Shown here in pieces: positions 7,260 through 13,272 of a DNA stretch of 19,629 nt; positions within the stretch are counted from its first letter, which is position 1, and each line of letters starts with the position of its first letter. The DNA comes from CAYMTN01 sp964393335 (lineage in GTDB: Bacteria; Chloroflexota; Anaerolineae; Aggregatilineales; Aggregatilineaceae). The position numbers and the translations under genes were made by a program. The notes beneath the pieces are model-generated. The model saw nothing but the letters and a program-made list of their open reading frames with translations. It had not been told where the DNA came from and made no database searches. The DNA is taken from assembly GCA_964393335.1 (NCBI GenBank), contig CAYMTN010000089.1, positions 1 through 19,629 on the forward strand, given 5' to 3'.

Positions 7260-7333
<74 letters not shown>

Positions 7334-7344
7334 TATCGCACCAG

Positions 7345-7389
7345 ATGCCGCAAGGTAGTGTAACGCTGCCATCGCGGCATTTTAGTTTG
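7345..7389 (+). terminator. Terminator-like hairpin after tRNA-Val
   Basis: ATGCCGC (7345-7351) pairs with GCGGCAT (7374-7380). Inside it, GGTAG (7354-7358) pairs with CTGCC (7366-7370) with one wobble, and the stem runs into TTTTAGTTT. It lies 12 nt after the tRNA, so it probably ends the tRNA transcript wholly or partly. The ATG at 7345 is part of the stem, which argues against that codon as the kinase start. Confidence 0.6.
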
Positions 7390-7407
7390 CAGGTCAAAGA
7401 GACGGTC

Positions 7408-9651
7408 TTGAACGTGCAACCCACACCGATCCATACCCTGGATAAAGCCCTGTTCTGGCTGCGCTGGCTGTTTTTGGCCGGGGTGGTCCTGTTGGTGCTG
7501 CTGGCCGAAGATGCCGCGCTGGGCGGCCAGGTGCTCGACCGGGATCGCCTGTGGATCGGCATCGGCGTGGGGGCCGCTGGCAACCTGTTGATCGGTATGC
7601 TGGCGCTCAGCGCCCGCGTAGGGGACCGCACGCTGGCCGCGCTGGGCGTGGTGCTGGATAGCCTGCTGGCCGCGCTGTTTTTCTGGGTATATGACGGCGC
7701 GCAGGCCCCGCTGTTGATCCTGGGGACGCTGGCCGTGTTTATGGCGGCGTTCCGGCTGGGTGGGCGCGGCATCATCCCGGCGGCGCTGCTGGTGGCGGGT
7801 GGTGCGGCGGTCGTCGCGTGGCAGTTGGACCAGTTACACGATTCCCAGGCGGCGAACCTGGCCTTGAGCCTGGGGCTGATCGGCGTATTCGGCCTGTTGG
7901 GATGGGTACTCGGCAGGGGCGAACGGTCGTCAGGCGGGAGCACGCTGACGCTGGATGAGCGCGAAGTCGAGGCGCAGCGGCTGCGCTCGGCCCGCGAGCG
8001 CGCGCGGGCCATTTACGAAATGGCGAATACGCTCGGCGCTACGCTGGATTACCGCCGCGTGCTCGAAGCGGCGCAAAACATCGGGACGCTTGGCCTGCGT
8101 GACGAGATGGGGCCGGACGTGCGCCTGATCAGCGCCGTGCTGCTGTTCCAGGGGCAGGATAACAAGCTGCGCGTGGTGACGTCGCGTGGGCTGACACGCT
8201 CCGACGAGACGGTTGTGATCTCCGGGCAGCGCGGCGTGGTGGGCCTGGCGCTCAAACAGTCCGATCCGGTTTTTGCCGGGGATGCGCTGCGCGACCCCGA
8301 ACTGCGCTATTTCGTCGCCTTTCAAGAGGCGAAATCCGTCCTGGCGATCCCGCTGCGCGCCGGGTTTGACGTGTACGGCGTGATGATCTTCGGCAGCGAC
8401 CAGCCCAACGCTTTTTCGGATGAGCACGTCGAGCTGATGACGGCGATTGGCACGCAGTCCACGCTATCCCTGCAAAACGCGGTGCTGTACCAGAATTTGC
8501 TGAATGAAAAAGAGCGCATTGTCGAGGTCGAGGAAGACGCGCGTAAAAAGCTCTCGCGCGATCTGCATGATGGGCCGACGCAAAGCGTCGCGGCGGTTGC
8601 CATGCGCGTGAACTACATCCGCCGCCTGATCGAGCGCCAGCCGCAGCAGGCCATCGAAGAACTGTGGAAAGTCGAGGAACTCGCGCGCCGCACGACCAAA
8701 GAGATTCGCCACATGCTGTTTACGCTGCGCCCGCTCGTATTGGAAACGCAAGGGCTGGTCGCGGCGCTGGGGCAGTTGGCCGAAAAGATGCGTGATACGC
8801 ACGATACGAATGTCACGCTGCAAGGCCAGCCGGATGTCGAAAAATACCTGGATACCAACGCGCAAGGCGTGCTGTTTTATATCGTGGAGGAAGCCGTCAA
8901 CAACGCTCGCAAACACGCCCAGTCGAAAACCATCTGGGTGCGCCTCTACCGGCGCGAGGCGTTTGTCCTGGCCGAAATCGAAGACGATGGCGTGGGCTTT
9001 GACGTCGGCGCAGTCGATTCGACCTACGATCAGCGCGGCAGCCTGGGTATGGTCAACATGCGCGAACGCGCCGAACTGATCGAAGGCACACTGCGCATTC
9101 AGAGCGCAGCCGGGCGCGGCACCAAGATCAGCGTGCTGGTGCCGATCCACCCGGCAGAAGGCCCGGAGGCCGTCGCGCCGCCGCTGGACTTGCAGAGCCG
9201 CCGCGCCGGGACCAGCAAGGGGACGTTCGCGCTGCCGGAGGAAAAACCATCGACGCCATCGCCCGCGCACCCGGCCCAAGACGAATCCCGGCCCAGCCGC
9301 CCGCGCCCGCTCACGCGCCTGGTACAACAATCCACGACGCAAGCGCCATCGGCGTCACAGCCGCGCAAGCCGTCAACCGGCCCACTGAATCCGACTCCGT
9401 CGATCTCGCAGCCCGACAAACCGGTGACCGGCCCGCTTGGCTCGACGCCCGCGCAGGCTCCATCGAAGGCGAAGCCGGCCACGGGGCCGATCCGCCCGAT
9501 CCCGTCGCCGCCGTCAGGCACACCGGCCCAGCGCGCGCCGGATAAACGCCCCTCGAACATGCGCACGCCGGACGCGCCCCCCAAGTCCCACCCGCGCAAA
9601 CCCGCCAAAACACCCTCCGAGGCCGCGCCGTCGCCACCGCCGGAGAAATAG
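7408..9651 (+). CDS. Membrane sensor histidine kinase (GAF, NarL/DesK type) with repetitive Pro-rich tail
   Basis: This predicted sensor kinase autophosphorylates on His and passes the phosphate to a response regulator; none is encoded nearby. From TTG 7408 (747 aa) the order is: about five or six membrane helices (residues 10-170); a basic linker; a GAF sensor domain (about 195-375); a HisKA_3 helix with RDLHDG, His387; and an HATPase_c domain with N-box EEAVNNARKHA (about 494), DDGVGFD and GSLGMVNMRERAEL. The last about 160 residues are disordered and rich in Pro, Ser, Thr and Lys, with KPxTGP at 654, 671 and 689. The frame is open from ATG 7345, but that codon sits in a hairpin without a ribosome site. 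TTG 7408 or GTG 7414, after AAAGAGACGG, fits better. Confidence 0.9.
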   Translation: MNVQPTPIHTLDKALFWLRWLFLAGVVLLVLLAEDAALGGQVLDRDRLWIGIGVGAAGNLLIGMLALSARVGDRTLAALGVVLDSLLAALFFWVYDGAQAPLLILGTLAVFMAAFRLGGRGIIPAALLVAGGAAVVAWQLDQLHDSQAANLALSLGLIGVFGLLGWVLGRGERSSGGSTLTLDEREVEAQRLRSARERARAIYEMANTLGATLDYRRVLEAAQNIGTLGLRDEMGPDVRLISAVLLFQGQDNKLRVVTSRGLTRSDETVVISGQRGVVGLALKQSDPVFAGDALRDPELRYFVAFQEAKSVLAIPLRAGFDVYGVMIFGSDQPNAFSDEHVELMTAIGTQSTLSLQNAVLYQNLLNEKERIVEVEEDARKKLSRDLHDGPTQSVAAVAMRVNYIRRLIERQPQQAIEELWKVEELARRTTKEIRHMLFTLRPLVLETQGLVAALGQLAEKMRDTHDTNVTLQGQPDVEKYLDTNAQGVLFYIVEEAVNNARKHAQSKTIWVRLYRREAFVLAEIEDDGVGFDVGAVDSTYDQRGSLGMVNMRERAELIEGTLRIQSAAGRGTKISVLVPIHPAEGPEAVAPPLDLQSRRAGTSKGTFALPEEKPSTPSPAHPAQDESRPSRPRPLTRLVQQSTTQAPSASQPRKPSTGPLNPTPSISQPDKPVTGPLGSTPAQAPSKAKPATGPIRPIPSPPSGTPAQRAPDKRPSNMRTPDAPPKSHPRKPAKTPSEAAPSPPPEK

Positions 9652-9673
9652 CAGGCTCTCGTTGTCGCATGGA

Positions 9674-9712
9674 ATAAAAACAGCCGGGTGCGGGACTGTC
9701 GGCATCCGGCTG
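9674..9712 (-). terminator. Intrinsic terminator, minus strand
   Basis: An 11-bp stem (9681-9691 with 9702-9712, one G-U pair) has a 10-nt loop. Read on the minus strand, it is followed by TTTTTATTCC (plus-strand A-run 9676-9680). It lies 30 nt after the stop of the small tail-anchored gene and ends the methyltransferase-sortase transcription unit. Its plus-strand copy lacks a T tract, so the kinase gene is less well terminated by it. Confidence 0.85.
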
Positions 9713-9741
9713 TGGTCATGGCCTGCTGGCTGGCACCACGC

Positions 9742-10014
9742 TTAGATGAAAAATGACAGGATCACCAGCACGATCAGCAGCCCTGAGGCCAGGATCGCCA
9801 TGTTTTCGAGGTCCTTGATCACATACGCATACGCTTCGCGCAGGTTGACTTCCTGCGGCACGACCGCTATGCGCGGCCTGCGGACCTCGGCGGGTTTGGT
9901 GGCCCTGGGCGTCGCCGGCGCGCTGGGTGCGGGGCTTGTCACCTGGCCCATCTCGCGGCGCGCGCGCTCGAGCGTTTCTTGTGGCACATTCGGCTTACGT
10001 TTTTTCTTGGACAT
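9742..10014 (-). CDS. Small tail-anchored membrane protein (90 aa), unknown function
   Basis: The N-terminus is strongly basic (MSKKKRKPN). A Pro/Ala/Thr-rich linker follows, then an amphipathic stretch (EAYAYVIKDLENM). One hydrophobic helix fills the last about 20 residues (ILASGLLIVLVILSFFI) and ends the protein at the stop. This is the layout of a tail-anchored protein with its bulk in the cytoplasm. No catalytic motif is seen. It is downstream of the sortase on the same strand and directly before a terminator, so it is probably co-transcribed. GGAG lies about 13 nt before the ATG, a little far. A link to sortase function is suggested only by position. Confidence 0.7.
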   Translation of the reverse strand: MSKKKRKPNVPQETLERARREMGQVTSPAPSAPATPRATKPAEVRRPRIAVVPQEVNLREAYAYVIKDLENMAILASGLLIVLVILSFFI

Positions 10015-10071
10015 TGAAGCGGTTGTTCTCCTTCAAACAAACTCCCAGGCGGAATCTCGAACTAACAGCCC

Positions 10072-10128
10072 ATCCGTAAAGTAGGTTGGGCGCGGCAAAC
10101 AGCGCCCCTGCGAGAGCCATTTACGGAT
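10072..10128. repeat. Nested inverted repeat between sortase and small membrane protein
   Basis: The outer arms ATCCGTAAA (10072-10080) and TTTACGGAT (10120-10128) are a perfect 9-bp inverted repeat. Inside, GGGCGC (10088-10093) pairs with GCGCCC (10102-10107). The structure fills the space just after the sortase stop. No T tract follows on the minus strand, so it is not a typical terminator. It may be a processing site, an attenuator or a mobile remnant. Confidence 0.6.
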
Positions 10129-10133
10129 AGATA

Positions 10134-11243
10134 TTAAGCGTCTTCGCGCAAACGGGCAAAGACGACCATACGCTTGGTGTCAACACGGTACGGATGGCAC
10201 GTGATCAGAGTCACGATTGGCTCATTGCCGCGCGCCATCACCCAGACATCGAGCGGTCCCACGATTTGTTTCTCGAACACCTCGTAAGTATACCAGCGGT
10301 TGGTGTTCGTTTGTATACGAATTTCGTCACCGGGCTGGAGATACTGGATGTCGCGGAAGATTTCACCCCACACGTCATTATGCGCCGAGAGCACCATGTT
10401 CGCATCATCGCCGGGGTTGGCGGTGCCCAGGGCGTGCCCGACGCCGCGCTGCAACGTGTACGGATCGTCGCCGCCGTAAATCGACGCATCGACGGTGACG
10501 CGCGGCGTATTGATCACGATCTTCACCGGGCTGCCCGGCGGCGGCGCGACGCGTTCGGCCTGCGGGGCGGCAAGCTGGGCCACGGCCAGCGGGCGGATGC
10601 TCTCCGGCACCTCGTCAACGTTAAAGGTGCCGATGCCGCCGGTCATGTCGGGTGCATAGTGCCCGCCCGGCAGCACGTAATCGCTCAGGTTCACGCTGAG
10701 CAGGGGCATCGGGCTGGGCGTGGCGCGCATGGCTTCGGCGTCGCGCTGGATGTCGGCGGATTTTTGTTCCAGCGCATCGATCTTGTCGTTTTCGGTGATG
10801 ATCAGGTAACCGCCGCCGATCAACACGCCAATGACGCCCAGCACGGCCAGCACTTCGACCGCCAGCAGCAGCTTATCCCACGCGGCGCGGCGGCGCGACA
10901 CGCGCGGGCCAGATGGCGGGCGCGGGTGGGTGGGCCGGGGCGGGGCCTCTTTTTTGCGCCGCTGCTCGAATTCCGCCTCCAGATCGTCCTCAAAACGCGG
11001 CACATCGCCGGTGATGTCATACGTCAGCGGCGGCTCGATGGGTGGCAGAGCTTCGGCGGCTTCGTGTTGTTCCGGCGGGGGGAGCGGCTCCGGTTCGGCC
11101 AGATCAACCGAGTTGGTCGGTACGCGGCGGCCTTGCGCGCCATAACGCCGCAGGCGTTCCTGCCGGTCCTGGCGCTTGCGGATGATCAGAATCCGTTCCA
11201 GTTCTTCTACCGTTAATTCGTCTACCGATCGTTTGTCGCGCAT
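10134..11243 (-). CDS. Membrane-anchored sortase (class D/E-like)
   Basis: Sortases are cysteine transpeptidases that cut sorting signals of secreted proteins and attach them to the cell surface. The C-terminal half has the sortase barrel: catalytic H288 in VLSAHNDVWGEIF, a QPGDEI strand, C349 in VTLITCHPYR and Arg near 358 in TKRMVVFAR. The TLxTC form suits classes D and E. The first about 120 residues are unusual: a charged, Pro-rich region in the cytoplasm, ending in RRRAAW before one membrane helix (about 125-150) and a short coiled-coil-like stalk. At 369 residues it is longer than common sortases (200-260) because of this extension. No sorting-signal protein is visible in the window, so the substrate is elsewhere. 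Confidence 0.88.
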   Translation of the reverse strand: MRDKRSVDELTVEELERILIIRKRQDRQERLRRYGAQGRRVPTNSVDLAEPEPLPPPEQHEAAEALPPIEPPLTYDITGDVPRFEDDLEAEFEQRRKKEAPPRPTHPRPPSGPRVSRRRAAWDKLLLAVEVLAVLGVIGVLIGGGYLIITENDKIDALEQKSADIQRDAEAMRATPSPMPLLSVNLSDYVLPGGHYAPDMTGGIGTFNVDEVPESIRPLAVAQLAAPQAERVAPPPGSPVKIVINTPRVTVDASIYGGDDPYTLQRGVGHALGTANPGDDANMVLSAHNDVWGEIFRDIQYLQPGDEIRIQTNTNRWYTYEVFEKQIVGPLDVWVMARGNEPIVTLITCHPYRVDTKRMVVFARLREDA

Positions 11244-11306
11244 ACCACTAATCTCGTAAATCGCTGGCCGTTTTTCGTTAACCGGTGGCGTCTACCTGAC
11301 TCTACC

Positions 11307-12116
11307 TCACAATCGTTTTTTCGCTACTGCGAAGACTTCGCGCTCAAAAAACCAGCTAAACGGTGGCCAGTTGAACAGGGCATGGCGCAGCGCAGCCAGC
11401 AGCGGGTGTTCCTGCCGGTGCTGCGGCGGCGAATCCAGCCACACCTGCCCGCTGAATCCGGCCCGGCTCAAGACGCGGCGCAGCCCGAATAACGACTGCT
11501 CGTTGACGTGGACGTCCTGGTTATGCTCGACCAGGAACTCGCGTGGGTTGGCGGGATACCCCGCGCCCTGGCCGGTGATCCGCCGGAACAGGCGCACGAC
11601 CGGGTAGGCGTAATGGTCGTACCACACGTTCGGCGCGGTGTGGATGATCAGCCGCCCGTCGTCTTTGAGCACGCGCCGCGCTTCCAGCAGCGCCGTGTGC
11701 AGCTCCCAGGGGTGGAGGTGTTCGACGATGTCGAACATCAGCACGCGGTCGAAGGTGCGATCCGGGTAGGGGAAGTATTTTGCGTCGGCCTGGGCCAGCC
11801 CCATGCGACCCTGCGCCAGCGCACGGTCACGGGCCAGCACGCCGCGCGCCAGCCTGATCGCCGCGTGCGCGTAGTCGAAGCCGTAGGCATCCGCGCCCAG
11901 CCGCGCGACGTGCCGCACGATCTCACCGCGCCCGCACGCCACGTCCAGCACGGTCATGCCCGGTTCGACGGCGGCCAGATCAAAGGCGGCCTTGAGCCGC
12001 CGCGAGAGATTCTCGCCGTCGCTGGCGATAAAATCCTCGTACCCCTCGCACGCGGTCAGGAAGTATTCTTCGGTGTAGCGGTCAGGTGCGACCGGTTGAG
12101 GCTGTTTATCGGTCAA
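11307..12116 (-). CDS. SAM-dependent methyltransferase (class I)
   Basis: This is a Rossmann-fold methyltransferase of 269 residues. Motif I is VLDVACGRGEIV (about 56-67), an acidic residue follows in YGFDYAHAA, and FDIVEHLHPWE with LLEARRVLKDDGRLII give the post-I and strand-5 region of the Methyltransf_11 type. The substrate is not evident. Neighbours (sortase, MurJ, glycosyltransferase) suggest a surface polymer, glycan or lipid, but this is inference. The start is TTG at 12116, with AAGGA 8-9 nt upstream on the minus strand; no ATG is nearer. It is the first gene of the unit that continues to the sortase 63 nt downstream. Confidence 0.86.
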   Translation of the reverse strand: MTDKQPQPVAPDRYTEEYFLTACEGYEDFIASDGENLSRRLKAAFDLAAVEPGMTVLDVACGRGEIVRHVARLGADAYGFDYAHAAIRLARGVLARDRALAQGRMGLAQADAKYFPYPDRTFDRVLMFDIVEHLHPWELHTALLEARRVLKDDGRLIIHTAPNVWYDHYAYPVVRLFRRITGQGAGYPANPREFLVEHNQDVHVNEQSLFGLRRVLSRAGFSGQVWLDSPPQHRQEHPLLAALRHALFNWPPFSWFFEREVFAVAKKRL

Positions 12117-12144
12117 TCTGCTGTCCTTGCTGTGCGCGTCAATT

Positions 12145-12169
12145 CCCCGCGATTATACAAAGCGCGGGG
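12145..12169 (-). promoter_or_regulatory. Candidate methyltransferase promoter with -10 inside an inverted repeat
   Basis: On the minus strand TATAAT (plus-strand 12152-12157) lies in the 11-nt spacer between the 7-bp arms CCCCGCG (12145-12151) and CGCGGGG (12163-12169). Transcription would start about 30 nt before the TTG codon. The -35 region would fall inside direct repeat R1 and is not close to consensus (TGGCAC). The symmetry around the -10 suggests an operator. Confidence 0.55.
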
Positions 12170-12201
12170 GTCGCGTGCCAGGGGATGGCGAAAGTGCGCG
12201 G
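12168..12201. repeat. 34-bp direct repeat R1 (left edge of islet)
   Basis: It is identical, base for base over 34 positions, to 13167-13200 in the same orientation. It contains the blocks GGGTCGCG, CCAGGGGATGGCG and GTGCGCGG. The bases beyond both ends differ between copies, so the repeat boundary is sharp. Confidence 0.95.
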
Positions 12202-12282
12202 GTGTAACTTCAAGATTCGACTGGATAATTTGCCCTGGAATTCACAATGAGGGGCAGGCTCTGCGGCCCGGTTCAGCAGTTA

Positions 12283-12726
12283 TCAGGCATAAGCGTTTTG
12301 AGCGGCTTCTGCCAGGATTCTACCAGGCTTTCCGAGCGTTTTTGCTGTGACTCGTGTGACCTCTTGGGCTACCTTCGGTGTTCTTTTTTCAAACGCCAGG
12401 ATGATGTCGCCTACATCCTTCAATTCTTCACACGCATCACTGAGCCGCCATGCCCGGTTCACGGTGTCGTGCGCTGCGAGAAAGCTATGTTCGAACGCCT
12501 CTACTTGAAGTCCGACTATTTCCAGATCGTCCGGCGTATAGAGCAGACCCACGTAGTCATCAACGTAATGTACCACAACCTCAGTTTCAGGCGGGACGAA
12601 CAATATCATCAACGCATCAAATACCGGATCGTATTTGATGTGAAGGAGATGTTTACCTGAACCAAACGTTCTTAAGCGTTTTGTCTTGAGCTTATTGGTC
12701 GAAATCAACTGTTCGAGATCGGCCAT
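12283..12726 (-). CDS. DUF2283-like protein, putative antitoxin
   Basis: The central part (about residues 29-85) reads KYDPVFDALMILFVPP, then VGLLYTPDDLEIVGLQVEAF. This matches the DUF2283 pattern (YD...D.LYI, then V.ID.DG.IVGIEI), a small beta domain found in antitoxin-like partners. With 147 residues it is longer than the usual 60-80. The extra helical C-terminus (about 90-147) is basic near its end and could bind a partner or DNA. Its ATG lies inside the end of the upstream gene (22-nt overlap), so the two are translationally coupled. Base composition is richer in AT than the flanking chromosomal genes. Antitoxin function is inferred from layout and family; it could equally be an unrelated regulator. 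Confidence 0.6.
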   Translation of the reverse strand: MADLEQLISTNKLKTKRLRTFGSGKHLLHIKYDPVFDALMILFVPPETEVVVHYVDDYVGLLYTPDDLEIVGLQVEAFEHSFLAAHDTVNRAWRLSDACEELKDVGDIILAFEKRTPKVAQEVTRVTAKTLGKPGRILAEAAQNAYA

Positions 12727-13034
12727 ATCATTTTCTCTCCACTCTTAGCAGAGTCGGCTGGAAATGCGGTAATCACGTTTCCGATTTCCTCAGTGTCAAA
12801 CTGAACAACAACTTTTAGGTAGCGTGGTTTGGTTTTCAAACGGAAGTAGTATATCTGGCGGTCTTCAAAATGGGCATCCTGATAAATACCGATTGATTTT
12901 TCAATAGCTTCCTTAACGGCTGCTTCCTGATTTTGCATCGAAGGATGGCTGTCCAGAATATGGTTGTTCCAACAGTCATCAGAACAAATAACTCTTCGGC
13001 CCCGAGGATCAATAGCTTCGAATATATCTGACAT
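12705..13034 (-). CDS. Small nuclease-fold-like protein, putative toxin (DUF4258/PBECR-like)
   Basis: The 109-residue protein has W-x-x-HIL-x-x-HPSM near residues 22-33, then a helix (AAVKEAIEKSIGIYQDA), then IYYFRL, LKVVVQFD and NVITAFPAD strands. This order (His-rich start, helix, beta strands ending in a T-A motif) is that of small proteins assigned to the barnase/EndoU/colicin D/RelE-like superfamily, often annotated DUF4258 or PBECR. Several members are toxins, but this assignment is from memory of pattern, not a search. It precedes the DUF2283-like gene and overlaps it by 22 nt. This toxin-first order is seen in some systems such as higBA and brnTA. It is AT-rich, and no strong Shine-Dalgarno site precedes the ATG. 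Confidence 0.55.
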   Translation of the reverse strand: MSDIFEAIDPRGRRVICSDDCWNNHILDSHPSMQNQEAAVKEAIEKSIGIYQDAHFEDRQIYYFRLKTKPRYLKVVVQFDTEEIGNVITAFPADSAKSGEKMIWPISNS

Positions 13035-13081
13035 CGCTGCTGGTCTCAGGTCAAATCAGCGGGACAGAGCCATAACTCATT

Positions 13082-13132
13082 ATTATACTACACCAAAATG
13101 TGGCAATTTGAACACAAGCAATTTGAACACAA
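13082..13132 (-). promoter_or_regulatory. Islet promoter with tandem 15-bp operator-like repeat
   Basis: On the minus strand a TATAAT -10 (plus-strand 13082-13087) lies 48 nt before the ATG of the toxin-like gene. Two perfect head-to-tail copies of GCAATTTGAACACAA (plus-strand reading, 13103-13117 and 13118-13132) cover the -35 region. Repressor proteins of toxin-antitoxin modules commonly bind such repeats, so autoregulation is likely. The exact -35 is unclear (TTGCCA 13 nt from TATAAT, or 16 nt from a shifted AATAAT). Confidence 0.65.
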
Positions 13133-13166
13133 TCAGATCGAGTCTATGATTTTCGCCACAACGAGC

Positions 13167-13200
13167 GGGTCGCGTGCCAGGGGATGGCGAAAGTGCGCGG
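13167..13200. repeat. 34-bp direct repeat R2 (right edge of islet)
   Basis: Second identical copy of the 34-bp repeat at 12168-12201, same orientation, 999 bp away. It lies between the islet promoter and the 3' end of the glycosyltransferase gene. The 72 nt from here to the glycosyltransferase stop contain no gene. Confidence 0.95.
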
Positions 13201-13272
13201 ACAGAGGACCGTCTAGCACAGATCAAGGAGTCTCGCTGTTTTTGTCTGGAACAGGGTTTCAGATTGTGAGGA

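Larger units (their letters stand above)
12202..13166. mobile_element. AT-rich islet with toxin-antitoxin-like pair between direct repeats
   Basis: About 965 bp lie between the R1 and R2 copies of a 34-bp direct repeat. The segment is visibly poorer in GC than its neighbours. It holds two overlapping minus-strand genes and their own promoter. It has no transposase or integrase, so any movement would depend on an enzyme elsewhere or on recombination between repeats. The stretch 12202-12282, downstream of the gene pair, holds no gene. Its first bases (CGCGGGTGTAACTTC, 12198-12212) resemble the end of hairpin repeat A read in reverse. Confidence 0.5.

Noticed and set aside
9355..9500. KPxTGP repeats as sortase sorting signals, given the sortase gene nearby
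   Set aside because: The repeats lie in a cytoplasmic kinase tail without a following hydrophobic segment and basic end, and the motif is not LPxTG.
10194..11216. 340-residue plus-strand open frame
   Set aside because: It is the antisense shadow of the sortase gene; its composition is dominated by His, Arg, Gln and Ala.
13103..13132. CRISPR-like repeat
   Set aside because: There are only two adjacent 15-bp copies with no spacer between them and no cas genes; an operator is more likely.
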